Part shown: positions 44,601 to 53,448 of the stretch, piece after piece
How positions within the stretch are numbered: the stretch's first letter is position 1
How the letters are laid out: every line of letters begins with the position of its first letter
NCBI RefSeq assembly: GCF_001904635.1
Contig: NZ_MRCB01000020.1
Span: 21,076 to 85,075, forward strand
Reading direction: 5' to 3'
Length of the DNA: 64,000 nt
From: Hydrococcus rivularis NIES-593
GTDB taxonomy: Bacteria > Cyanobacteriota > Cyanobacteriia > Cyanobacteriales > Microcystaceae
Position numbers and translations under genes: made by a program
Notes under the pieces: model-generated
What the model was told of the DNA's origin: nothing
What the model saw: the letters and a program-made list of their open reading frames with translations, nothing else
Databases searched by the model: none

Positions 44601-44968
44601 ATGAATCTTCCTAACATTCTGATTGCTTGGCTCGTCACTGCCATTAGTTTATTGATCGTTTCTAAGTTACCCATCGGAGTGGAGATCGATAGCTTTGGCA
44701 AAGCTCTGATTGCGGCTGCTGTTTTCGGGATTTTGAACGCAATCGTTCATCCCATTCTGATCGTATTGGGCTTTCCCTTTATTGTTATCACTTTGGGACT
44801 GTTTTTATTCGTCATTAATGCGATCGTTTTCGGTTTGGCAGCCGCTCTCGTTAGCGGTTTTAGATTGCGTTATGGATTTTGGAGTGCTTTGCTGGGAGCT
44901 TACTGGGTTTGGTGAATTCTTTGAGTTATCAAGTACTCGCTATAGCAGGATTAGGCGTTAAAAACTAA
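44601..44968 (+). pseudogene. Phage-holin-family (4-TM) membrane protein, apparent frameshift near the 3' end
   Basis: The first frame (44601-44915, 104 residues) has the pattern of small four-helix holin-family proteins found in most cyanobacteria: ILIAWLVTAISLLIVSKLPIGV, ALIAAAVFGILNAIVHPIL, FPFIVITLGLFLFVINAIV and the start of helix four, FWSALLGA. It then ends abruptly as YWVW. The minus-one frame from about 44900 continues LGLVNSLSYQVLAIAGL and stops at 44968, which is the expected end of the family. One base is missing or extra near 44900, by mutation or sequencing error. The family is not necessarily phage-derived. Confidence 0.7.
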
Positions 44969-46252
44969 ATCGTCTAATTCTGCATAGTCGGGCAAAGTTG
45001 TATTAATTGGCTTTCCCCGACGCAAAACAATGCGATCGCTTTGGGAACGCGATAACAATTCGCTAAAATATCTGGCTCTAAATAAGATTAAATCGGCTGG
45101 CAATCCAACCCCAATTCTTCCCAAATTTGGGAGTCCCATTAAATCTGCTGGCGTTTTAGTGACGCTGCAACACCAATCGCCATAGGGCGTATCGAGATGG
45201 GCAATTCTGACAGCTTGAGTAAAGACTTCTAATCCATCGTGGTCGCCAAATCCATAAAATGGATCTCGACAATTATCGCTAGCAAAAGCAACCGGAATTC
45301 CCTGTTGTTTCAATTCATGAACATCAGTAACGCCTCGCCAAAAAGGAGTGCGTAAGGCTTGGCGATCTTGAAGGTATAAATTACACATCGGCAAACTAAC
45401 AATGCCAATATTTGCCTTTTTGATTGCAGAGATTGTTTGAGCGACAACTTCTTGCGGCTGAACGGCTAAACTACAACAATGACCGCAAATAATTTGTCCG
45501 GCAAACTCATTTCGCAAAGCAGCGATCGCTATCTTTTGCAAGCAAATTGAATCGATATCGCCATTTTCATCCGCATGAAAATCGAGAGTTAAACCTCTTT
45601 CCTTGGCAAGAGAGAAGATAGTATCGAGTTCGCTATCTAAGTTGGGATTCATATAAGCAACGCCTCCCAAAATTCCGCCAACTTCAGCAACTTTATCTGC
45701 TAAAGCAACCCCTTCGGGCGTTTGATAATAGTCGAGAGAAACAAGAGAAACTGCTTGTAAAATTACCCTATCTGCCCATTCTTTTTGTAAACTTTTAAAG
45801 ACTTCAAAACTAATATCTACTTGTTCGCCAAACGAATCGATATGAGTTCGGATTGCCGTCGTACCGCGAGCATAACTGCATTTAATTCCAAATTCCATGC
45901 GGCGATAGACATCTTCTTCTTGCCAATATTGTTGCGAATCGCTTTTGGCAGTTGCTAGAGCCTTATCAAAGGTGCCGTCTAAATTGGGAGAACGTTCCCA
46001 AATATGACCTTTATCTAGATGGGTATGCATATCGACAAAACCAGGAAAAACAATGCCCTTGCGTAAGTCCACAAAAGTGGCTTCAGGATTGTTGCCAGAA
46101 GCTGGGATAATTTGTGAAATTTCCCCGGCAACAATTTCTAGATCGACTAAGCATAGACCTTCTCTCGTCTGCGCGGGAAAGCTGCTATTTTCAATTAAGG
46201 CAACGGGTACGTGGGCATTTTTGAGCCAATAGCGATCGCTACTTGGAATCAT
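44951..46252 (-). CDS. Cytosine deaminase-like amidohydrolase
   Basis: A metal-dependent hydrolase of about 433 residues. Metal ligands are visible: FVDMHTHLDKGH near the N-terminus, the HID in RTHIDSFGE, LDFHADENGD, ICGHCCSLA and the late FASDNCRDPFY aspartate. The LDKGHIW and DNCRDPF blocks are typical of CodA and related deaminases. The compound could be cytosine or another cyclic amide; context does not decide. I use ATG 46252, where the family alignment begins; the longer frame to 46342 overlaps the divergent SGNH gene. Its end overlaps the restored holin frame by 18 bases, tail to tail. Confidence 0.85.
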   Translation of the reverse strand: MIPSSDRYWLKNAHVPVALIENSSFPAQTREGLCLVDLEIVAGEISQIIPASGNNPEATFVDLRKGIVFPGFVDMHTHLDKGHIWERSPNLDGTFDKALATAKSDSQQYWQEEDVYRRMEFGIKCSYARGTTAIRTHIDSFGEQVDISFEVFKSLQKEWADRVILQAVSLVSLDYYQTPEGVALADKVAEVGGILGGVAYMNPNLDSELDTIFSLAKERGLTLDFHADENGDIDSICLQKIAIAALRNEFAGQIICGHCCSLAVQPQEVVAQTISAIKKANIGIVSLPMCNLYLQDRQALRTPFWRGVTDVHELKQQGIPVAFASDNCRDPFYGFGDHDGLEVFTQAVRIAHLDTPYGDWCCSVTKTPADLMGLPNLGRIGVGLPADLILFRARYFSELLSRSQSDRIVLRRGKPINTTLPDYAELDDLVFNA

Positions 46253-46332
46253 CGGGCAAAACCAACTGGTTAATTTACAGAAACCTCCTTTGATAGTATA
46301 GATGAAAATTTTCTGATGACTATAACTTGCCA

Positions 46333-47100
46333 ATGTTGTCAAAAAATAAGACTTTACTTTTGATTTCTATAGGACTAAATATTCTTTTTATTGCTTTAGG
46401 CATTACTTTTACAATTAGGAGGGGTGGAATGTCTTATATAGTAAGAAGGCTCCCATTTCTTGAAACTTCTTCTCAAAAAAATTCCAATCGAGCCAAAGAA
46501 GTCCCCCGTCAAAACACTTATCGTTCTACCTACTATCAAATGAGATACAGTATTTTTAAAACTCTCCCCGACACTGAAGGCGAAATGATTTTATTAGGCG
46601 ATAGTTTAACCGACCAAGGAGAATGGCAAGAACTTTTTAAGAATGCCAACATCAAAAATCGTGGTATTAATGGAGAAACAACAGATGGGATTATTGAGCG
46701 AATTAATGAAATATTAGAAACAAACCCCCAAAAAATATTTTTAATGATTGGAGTCAATGATTTTTGGAATGAAAGCAAAACTATTTCTATTGTAGTTAAT
46801 AATTATAGAATAATTTTAAGTACTATCAAAAAGAATGCACCTGAAACTCAGGTTTTTGTTCAAAGTATATTACCAGTCAATCAAGCTCAGTATAAAATAA
46901 AACTAGACAATAAGGAACTGGGCGCTTTCAACGATCGCCTGAAAATATTAGCTAAGGAATTTTCCTATGAGTATATAGATTTACATAGTCATTTCCTTGA
47001 CGAACAAAATCAATTATCGTCTCGATATACTTCAGACGGCGTTCACTTGAATGGAGAAGGATATTTACTTTGGAAAAAACTGATTGAAAAGTATATTTAA
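46333..47100 (+). CDS. SGNH/GDSL hydrolase with membrane anchor
   Basis: A 255-residue protein with an N-terminal signal-anchor (LLLISIGLNILFIALGITF) and an extracytoplasmic SGNH domain. The blocks are LLGDSLTDQG (Ser), RGINGETTDG (Gly), MIGVNDFWN (Asn) and the C-terminal TSDGVHLNGEGY (Asp-His). The closest named relatives are acylhydrolases and acetyl esterases acting on lipids or polysaccharides; the substrate is unknown. The region is much more AT-rich than its neighbours, which hints at a different history. ATG 46333 is preferred over the TTG at 46327. Confidence 0.85.
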   Translation: MLSKNKTLLLISIGLNILFIALGITFTIRRGGMSYIVRRLPFLETSSQKNSNRAKEVPRQNTYRSTYYQMRYSIFKTLPDTEGEMILLGDSLTDQGEWQELFKNANIKNRGINGETTDGIIERINEILETNPQKIFLMIGVNDFWNESKTISIVVNNYRIILSTIKKNAPETQVFVQSILPVNQAQYKIKLDNKELGAFNDRLKILAKEFSYEYIDLHSHFLDEQNQLSSRYTSDGVHLNGEGYLLWKKLIEKYI

Positions 47101-47236
47101 CCTAAGTAGAGACGCGGGCGTTTCCTCATTGAGAAAGAGCGTTAACTCGCGTGAGCGATCGCAAAATTGGGACAAGTACGCTGGTTAGCTTTGTCTATCG
47201 CATGAATCGCGAGAATGTTCGTACTCCTACAAATGT

Positions 47237-47262
47237 AGGAATGGGCAATGCCCACCTTGTTT
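47237..47262. repeat. Small palindromic repeat
   Basis: GTAGGAATGGGCAATGCCCA contains the inverted repeat TGGGCA/TGCCCA, a core often seen in cyanobacterial intergenic repeats. It lies in the 47101-47277 stretch, which has no gene, just before the RAYT relic. Confidence 0.4.
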
Positions 47263-47277
47263 TTTGAATAGACATTC

Positions 47278-47505
47278 TCAACATCCCATCGCGATCGTAC
47301 CCTCAAAAACAATTCTTTCTGAAGTTCCCCACATCAGATCGTAAATGTCATCCCGCACATAATGATGAAAACTCGAATATTCCCAATCCTTCGATGCACT
47401 TACCAATCCATGATGCACTGGATTGTAATGAGTATATTCAACATGACGAACAAAATCTTGCTCGTCTCGAATTTGATGCTCCCAAAATCGGCGTTGCCAA
47501 ACTGC
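47278..47505 (-). pseudogene. Relic of a REP-associated tyrosine transposase (RAYT)
   Basis: An open stretch without a start codon encodes VWQRRFWEHQIRDEQDF, then VRHVEYTHYNPVHHGLVS and WEYSSFHHYVRDD. These are the conserved C-terminal blocks of RAYT/IS200-like Y1 transposases. A TAG at 47506-47508 closes the frame upstream, and the catalytic HUH and tyrosine region is missing. Only the last 75 or so codons remain, followed by a TGA at 47278. The wider spacer (47101-47736) shows no other gene. Confidence 0.75.
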
Positions 47506-47736
47506 CTACCTCTAAATGTAAAAAAGCGATCGCGCTGCCAATAGTAAATTTATTATTGTCAAAACAGCGTCAGCGAATAAATGCTGCTAAATTGTTTTTG
47601 GGGTAGCGGCGACTTGGCTTCAAGTCCCGCACGCGATCGCGGTTAGCGGGCGATGGTGAAGGAAAATAATTCAAGCAATTATTCCCATCTCCGAGTCCCG
47701 AAAACCAAGCTATTGATGAATATTTAGTAAATTGCA

Positions 47737-49350
47737 ATGAATATTGCCAATTTTCCCTGGTTAACAACCATTATTTTGTTTCCAATTGTCGCCGCCTTGT
47801 TCATCCCCTTGTTTCCCGATGAGGGAGACAAGCCAGAACAGGAAAAGACTGCTAAAACAGTGCGGTGGTATGCCCTGAGTGTGGGGCTAATTGACTTTGC
47901 CCTGATTGTCTATGCCTTCTACACGGGCTACGATCTCAGCGTTCCCGGACTGCAATTAGTTGAGAGTTATGCTTGGGTTCCCCAAATCGATTTGAAATGG
48001 TCGTTAGGGGCAGATGGTTTGTCTATGCCTCTAATCCTGCTGACTGGCTTTGTCACGACGCTGGCAATCATGGCAGCTTGGCCCGTTACCTTTAAGCCAA
48101 AGCTATTTTATTTCCTGATGCTGGCGATGTATGGGGGACAAATTGCTGTCTTTGCCGTTCAGGATATGTTGCTCTTTTTCCTAGTTTGGGAATTGGAGTT
48201 AGTCCCAGTTTACCTAATTCTGGCAATTTGGGGCGGAAAGCGCCGTCAGTATGCGGCGACCAAGTTTATTCTTTACACAGCAGGCGGTTCGCTCTTTATT
48301 TTAGTGGCGGGATTGACGATGGCATTTTACGGCAATCCTGTCACCCTTGACATGAGCGCGATCGCAGCCAAAGATTTCCCGCTCAATCTACAATTATTGC
48401 TCTATGGTGGCTTATTAATCGCCTACGGAGTCAAACTTCCCATCTTTCCCCTCCATACTTGGCTGCCAGATGCCCACGGAGAAGCCACCGCACCCGCTCA
48501 CATGTTACTGGCAGGAATTCTCCTGAAGATGGGCGGATACGCGCTACTGCGGATGAATGCGGGAATGCTGCCCGATGCCCATGCAATTTTTGCGCCCGTC
48601 TTGGTAATTTTGGGCGTAGTCAATATCATCTATGCCGCTTTAACCTCTTTTGCCCAGCGCAACCTGAAGCGGAAAATTGCCTATTCCTCGATCTCCCATA
48701 TGGGATTCGTCTTAATCGGGATCGCTTCCTTTACCGAGATCGGGGTTAGCGGTGCCATGCTGCAAATGATCTCCCACGGATTGATCGGAGCGAGTTTATT
48801 CTTCATGGTCGGCTGTACCTACGATCGCACCCATACCTTAATGCTGGACGAAATGGGAGGCGTAGGACAAAAGATGAAAAAGGTTTTCGCCATGTGGACG
48901 ACTTGTTCTCTAGCATCGCTCGCTTTACCAGGAATGAGCGGTTTTGTGGCGGAATTGATGGTATTTATTGGTTTTGCAACCAGTGATGCTTATAATCCCG
49001 TTTTTAGGACGATTATCGTTTTACTCATGGCAGTTGGAGTGATTCTGACACCAATTTACCTGCTCTCAATGCTGCGGGAAATGCTCTATGGACCAGAAAA
49101 TAAGGAACTCGTCTCGCATCAAGCTCTCATCGATGCCGAACCTCGCGAGGTGTTTATCATCGCTTGTCTGATGGTGCCAGTCATCGGCATCGGTCTCTAT
49201 CCAAAGATCGTCACTCAGATCTACGATTCGACGACCAACCAATTGACCGCTTCAATGAGACAGTCAGTTCCATCGCTGGTACAACAAACTGCTGTCAATC
49301 CTAATAGTTCGTTCGGGTTGAAATCTCCTGAAATTCCAATTCAGCGTTGA
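47737..49350 (+). CDS. ndhD: NAD(P)H-quinone oxidoreductase chain 4
   Basis: NdhD is a proton-pumping antiporter-like subunit of the cyanobacterial NDH-1 complex used in respiration and cyclic electron flow. It has 537 residues and about 14 transmembrane helices. Typical blocks are [16 protein letters not shown], the conserved Glu of [62 protein letters not shown] and [14 protein letters not shown]. The sequence resembles NdhD1/D2 rather than the CO2-uptake NdhD3/D4 forms, judged by eye. No ndhF is adjacent in the window. A palindromic terminator follows the gene. Confidence 0.95.
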   Translation: MNIANFPWLTTIILFPIVAALFIPLFPDEGDKPEQEKTAKTVRWYALSVGLIDFALIVYAFYTGYDLSVPGLQLVESYAWVPQIDLKWSLGADGLSMPLILLTGFVTTLAIMAAWPVTFKPKLFYFLMLAMYGGQIAVFAVQDMLLFFLVWELELVPVYLILAIWGGKRRQYAATKFILYTAGGSLFILVAGLTMAFYGNPVTLDMSAIAAKDFPLNLQLLLYGGLLIAYGVKLPIFPLHTWLPDAHGEATAPAHMLLAGILLKMGGYALLRMNAGMLPDAHAIFAPVLVILGVVNIIYAALTSFAQRNLKRKIAYSSISHMGFVLIGIASFTEIGVSGAMLQMISHGLIGASLFFMVGCTYDRTHTLMLDEMGGVGQKMKKVFAMWTTCSLASLALPGMSGFVAELMVFIGFATSDAYNPVFRTIIVLLMAVGVILTPIYLLSMLREMLYGPENKELVSHQALIDAEPREVFIIACLMVPVIGIGLYPKIVTQIYDSTTNQLTASMRQSVPSLVQQTAVNPNSSFGLKSPEIPIQR

Positions 49351-49390
49351 ATAGATCGCTTGTGAAAGTTAATGTTGTGGCAAACTCTGC

Positions 49391-49443
49391 TTAGAAATTA
49401 ATTTCTAAGCTCATACCTAAAGTCCTCTTAAGAGGACTTTTTA
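49391..49443 (+). terminator. Twin palindromes after ndhD, the second a probable terminator
   Basis: TTAGAAATTAATTTCTAA (49391-49408) is a perfect 18-bp palindrome. AAAGTCCTCTTAAGAGGACTTT (49419-49440) is a perfect 22-bp palindrome followed by TTTATAT, which fits an intrinsic terminator for ndhD. A closely similar hairpin pair occurs at 59818-59868. Confidence 0.65.
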
Positions 49444-49512
49444 TATTGGTTCCAAGAGATTAATTTCTTGGCGAGTGGGGGACTCTTGGAAGAGATGGGC
49501 AATTCTAACGCG

Positions 49513-50532
49513 TCAGCTTTCGCTTGGATTTACCATTGCAAGTGCTTGCAGAGTCGCTAAAAGTTCTTTTTCTAGATCGGGCTTTTTGAGCAAGTAAGCT
49601 TTAGCCCCCAAGGACGCAGCCCTTTTCCGATCTTGTTCGTCGTTGCGGATTGAGAGGATAACCACCGGAATTTTTGCCAAATCGGACGATTGACGACAGT
49701 ACAGGAGAAACTCAAAGCCGCTCATATTTGGCATTTCTAGATCGCAAACGATCGATTGAATGTTCGTATGTCGCTGCAATTGCTCGATCGCGTGCCAGCC
49801 GTCTCTAGCCTGTAAAACTTTATATCCCGCTTGTTGGAGAGTCAAATATAATGCCAGCCTGACCGTTATGGAATCGTCAATGACTAATAGGGTAGGAGGG
49901 CGAGTCGTTTTCTCGGAGATCGTCCTTTGAGCGGGCGTTGCAGCCGCCGTGGACAAAGCGTCATCATCCAAAACCGAATTGAGAAAAGCCGCGCCATCGA
50001 TGACGGGAATTGGTTTGCCGGCTTTCGAGATCGTGCAGCCATAAAGATAATGAGGACGCGCGATTGCAGTTTCAAAGGGCTGAATGGTCAATTCTGGCTC
50101 TGCAATTAACCTTTCGATTTTCAACTCTAGGGCAAGGATGCGATCGCCCCGACCGTACACCAATATAGAAGAAAGTCGGCGCTTAGCAGCAGGACTCGTG
50201 CTGGTAGACAAATAAGCACGAGCCAGCAATTCGGAGAGTTGATAGAGGGGAATCGTTTTCTCTCGCCAATTTAACCAGCGCCGTTTTTCAGTCCGGCGGA
50301 TCCGATTTTCTTGCAGCATGGCGATCTCGGCAATATTCTCAAAGGGCAGGGTCAAGATAACCGAATCTGCCATACAAACAAATTGTTTTCTCGTCGTCAG
50401 CGTAAGCCGGCTCGATGCAGCAGCCTGAGAAACGTTATCTGTAACCTCTCTCTCCTTCGGCTGACCGTTGAGTTCTGAAGTTTTAGGCGCAGTCGATGCG
50501 TTGTCGTTGCTTTCTTCCCCAACCATTTCCAT
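49513..50532 (-). CDS. CheW-REC signalling protein
   Basis: A 339-residue chemotaxis-type protein. Residues about 45-190 form a CheW-like domain (FVCMADSVILTLPFENIAEI, WREKTIPLYQLSELL, LYGCTISKAGKPIPVID). Residues about 213-333 form a receiver domain with acidic pocket IDD (218-220), phosphoacceptor Asp264 in VCDLEMPNMSG and Lys316. The order CheW then REC equals the C-terminal end of hybrid CheA kinases and also CheV. No kinase core or Hpt domain is present. It starts 12 bases after the photoreceptor chemotaxis gene, so the two form an operon; it may couple that receptor to a CheA encoded elsewhere. Confidence 0.88.
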   Translation of the reverse strand: MEMVGEESNDNASTAPKTSELNGQPKEREVTDNVSQAAASSRLTLTTRKQFVCMADSVILTLPFENIAEIAMLQENRIRRTEKRRWLNWREKTIPLYQLSELLARAYLSTSTSPAAKRRLSSILVYGRGDRILALELKIERLIAEPELTIQPFETAIARPHYLYGCTISKAGKPIPVIDGAAFLNSVLDDDALSTAAATPAQRTISEKTTRPPTLLVIDDSITVRLALYLTLQQAGYKVLQARDGWHAIEQLQRHTNIQSIVCDLEMPNMSGFEFLLYCRQSSDLAKIPVVILSIRNDEQDRKRAASLGAKAYLLKKPDLEKELLATLQALAMVNPSES

Positions 50533-50544
50533 GTGAATTTACCG

Positions 50545-53448
50545 TTATTCGGTATCCAATTGCGCGGCAGTTGTTCCCATTTCGCGAGCGACTGCCAACA
50601 GATAGGCAAAGGAGTTAGCGACGGTCGCCGATTGCTCGGAAGTCCGGTCTGCCATCGTCGCCGATTCCCTGACGAGTTGGCTGACGGAGGTGAAGTTTTC
50701 GGCATGGGCGGCGGCAGCTTGCGCGATCTCTTCCACTAAATCGCTCGTCTGGGCGTTTATTGCTACCAGTTGAGTGAGTTTCTGTCGGGATTGGGCTACC
50801 CATTTGGTTTCGTCGTTCAATTGCTTGGCTTCTTGCTTCATAACCGCAAAGATTTCGTTAATAGCAGTTTTAATTTCTGTCATTAGGTCTTCGATTTCTG
50901 AAGTTGCCGTTGCTGACTGTTCGGTGAGGGAACGCACGGCTTCTGCTACCGCCATCAGCTCTCGGCTTTCTCGATCGTCTCCCGCGCGTCCGACTTCTAC
51001 TGCTACGTTTATTGCCAAGACATTGATTTGAGAGACAAAATCGTTGAGAGACAGCATCGTTTGGGTAATCTTGCGCGACACTTCGTCCAGATACTCGGTC
51101 TTTCTAACCATCTTCAACAACGTTTCTCGGATTCCCGTCATGCCAACTTCAGTCTGTCGCATTGCCCGATCCTCAGCCCTAACGGCGCGATCGGCATCTT
51201 CCATTTTCCGTTTAGCTTGACGCGCCTTAAAGGCAACTTCTCGAACAGAACTCGCCATCGCCTGAATTGCATTGAAAGCTTCTGCTATCTTCTCTGCCTG
51301 GAGTGCTGCTTCTAAGGAGAGGGTGTTGATGGCAGATTCGTTGTCTTGGGTGGTTTGCGTCACGGCTTGAGCGGCGGCTTGTACCTGCGAGGCAATCTGC
51401 CGCCGACTGGTGATATCGGTTTGCAAGCCGATAAAATGAGTGACTTCTCCCTGCTCGTTTTGCACCGGAGCAATCGTCAGCTCGTTCCAAAAGGGAGAAC
51501 CATCTTTGCGATAATTCTTCAAAACCAGATGACATTCGCGCTGCTCGTGCAGTGCTCGGCGAATTTGCGCGACAGCATCGGGTTCTGTATCGGCACCTTG
51601 CAAAAATCGGCAGTTGCGCCCGATCGCTTCTGAGTGAGAATAGCCCGTCATTTTTTCAAAAGCGGGATTGCAATAGACGATCGGGTAGTCCGGTTGAGTC
51701 GCGTCGGCAATGCAAAGCCCGAAACTGGCGGCGGCGATGGCGCGATCGCGAGGTCGCAGCGCTCCCTCCAACTCCTGACGCGCTTGTTCGATCTCTTCTA
51801 GAACAGCCGCCTGGTCGAGGGCAAATCCCACTTGAGTCGCTAACTTAGTAAATAATTGAATTTCCGATCGCTCCCAAGTTCGAGGCGCGAAACACTGATG
51901 GGCGATCAGCAAACCGATTAGCTCTTTTCCTTGCACGATGGGAGCTACCAAGTTCGCCCTAACCCCAAAGCGCCCCAATAATTCGATGTGGCAGTCCGAG
52001 AGATTAGCGGTGTAAATATTATCAGTCGCCCGAACCCGACCGTTACGATACTGCTCGACGTGACGATCTTTGAAGCACGGGTCGATAATATTTGCTCCCA
52101 ATGCCTTGGGCAAACCGGAAAGCACCGATTCGGCGACGACGGTTCCGCTCCAATCAGGCTCGAAGCGATAGACCAACACGCGATCGGCTTGTAGTGCCTT
52201 GCGAATTTCTTGGACGGTGGTTGTCAAGATATCGGCTGATTTGAGAGATTGGCGGATGCGAAGCGTAATCTCCATAAAGTGTTCTTCGGCTTCGGCTTCG
52301 GCTTTTTGCTCGGCTGGGAGACGGCGATCGAGGGCAAATCCGATTTGCGTTGCCAAGCGCGAGAAAAAGGTAATTTCCGACTGCTGCCAAGCACGAGGAG
52401 CCGAGCATTGGTGGGCAATCAGCAGCCCCAGAAGCTGACCGTCTTTAAGGACGGGGGCTATCAAGTTGGCTTTGACAGAAAATTGTTCGAGCAACTGAAT
52501 GTAACACTCGCCTAAATTGGCTTTGTAGATGTTGTCGAAGGCTCTAACGCGACCGTTTCGGTACATCTCGATATGGCGTTCCTTAAAACAAGGGTCAAAA
52601 ATTTTTGCCCCCCTCGCTTTCGGAAAACCGGGCGTTACGGATTCGGCAATAATCGTGCCATTCCCATCTGGTTCGAGGCGAAAGAACAAGACGCGATCGC
52701 TTTTTAATACCTGTCTGACTTCTCTAACTGCAATGGTTAGCAGCTCGTCCAAGTCTTGCGCTTCGCGCACCCGTAAGGTAATGTCGGTTAGCAGTTGAGT
52801 GCGATCGCCTTCAGCGTTTTGTTGTTTTAACAGATCTGGGATTTGGACGGCTAGTAAGTTCAGATCGGTTTTGAGAGCAATTAATTCGTCTGCGCCGCTA
52901 AATTCTAAGTCGCTTTCGGTTTCTCCTCCCTCTCGTCGCAATAATTTTGCCGTCTCTGCTGCGGTTTTGGCAGCACCCAGCACGGGACGAAGAGAACGAT
53001 TGGTCAGCCACAGAGCGATCGCCAGTGCCAGTAAAGCAACTGCCCCGGTGCCAATCGCTATCCCCATCTGGAGTTGTCTCTTGAGTAGAAAGGTCAGGTA
53101 GATAATGTCTGCTGCGCTTGGATTACCCGATTGCTTGGCTTGGTTTGCCTGCTGCTCGCTCGATCGCTCGCTTACGTAGTAAGTCATTCCCCCAAGGGCG
53201 AGCACTGGCAGGACGCTAATCGCGATCGCGGTGGTTGTTGCTTTGATTCTCAAGCTCAATCCCCGCCGTTTAGAACGCGATGGTACTTGGTTTTCTGCTT
53301 TTGGCTGTCGTTCGTCGCCTGCTGTTTCTTTGCGATCGACTTGCTCGTTCGATTCTGGTTCTGCTGTTGCAGGAGAATGGCTATGAATCTCGGTAGTTTC
53401 GATAGTTTTATCTGTCTGCTGAGACGAGGAAGATCCGGTCACGACCAA
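50545..53448 (-). CDS. Methyl-accepting chemotaxis photoreceptor: TM2, two DXCF-CBCR GAF domains, LOV domain, MCP signalling domain
   Basis: A 967-residue transducer. A polar N-terminus is followed by transmembrane helices near 70-90 and 128-148. GAF1 (about 220-375) has DPCF with Cys287 and a canonical chromophore Cys315 (GECYIQLLEQFSVKANL). GAF2 (about 390-545) has DPCF with Cys458 and Cys486 (SDCHIELL). In both the two cysteines are 28 residues apart, as in DXCF cyanobacteriochromes such as TePixJ. Residues about 570-685 are a LOV domain: GRNCRFLQ with Cys613, Asn645 (KNYRKDG), Asn655 (FWNELTI) and Gln676. A coiled-coil MCP domain ends the protein; its tip (SQINVLAINVAVEVGRAG) is diverged. 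The start is TTG 53448 or GTG 53442. A phototaxis role is inferred. Confidence 0.92.
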   Translation of the reverse strand: MVVTGSSSSQQTDKTIETTEIHSHSPATAEPESNEQVDRKETAGDERQPKAENQVPSRSKRRGLSLRIKATTTAIAISVLPVLALGGMTYYVSERSSEQQANQAKQSGNPSAADIIYLTFLLKRQLQMGIAIGTGAVALLALAIALWLTNRSLRPVLGAAKTAAETAKLLRREGGETESDLEFSGADELIALKTDLNLLAVQIPDLLKQQNAEGDRTQLLTDITLRVREAQDLDELLTIAVREVRQVLKSDRVLFFRLEPDGNGTIIAESVTPGFPKARGAKIFDPCFKERHIEMYRNGRVRAFDNIYKANLGECYIQLLEQFSVKANLIAPVLKDGQLLGLLIAHQCSAPRAWQQSEITFFSRLATQIGFALDRRLPAEQKAEAEAEEHFMEITLRIRQSLKSADILTTTVQEIRKALQADRVLVYRFEPDWSGTVVAESVLSGLPKALGANIIDPCFKDRHVEQYRNGRVRATDNIYTANLSDCHIELLGRFGVRANLVAPIVQGKELIGLLIAHQCFAPRTWERSEIQLFTKLATQVGFALDQAAVLEEIEQARQELEGALRPRDRAIAAASFGLCIADATQPDYPIVYCNPAFEKMTGYSHSEAIGRNCRFLQGADTEPDAVAQIRRALHEQRECHLVLKNYRKDGSPFWNELTIAPVQNEQGEVTHFIGLQTDITSRRQIASQVQAAAQAVTQTTQDNESAINTLSLEAALQAEKIAEAFNAIQAMASSVREVAFKARQAKRKMEDADRAVRAEDRAMRQTEVGMTGIRETLLKMVRKTEYLDEVSRKITQTMLSLNDFVSQINVLAINVAVEVGRAGDDRESRELMAVAEAVRSLTEQSATATSEIEDLMTEIKTAINEIFAVMKQEAKQLNDETKWVAQSRQKLTQLVAINAQTSDLVEEIAQAAAAHAENFTSVSQLVRESATMADRTSEQSATVANSFAYLLAVAREMGTTAAQLDTE

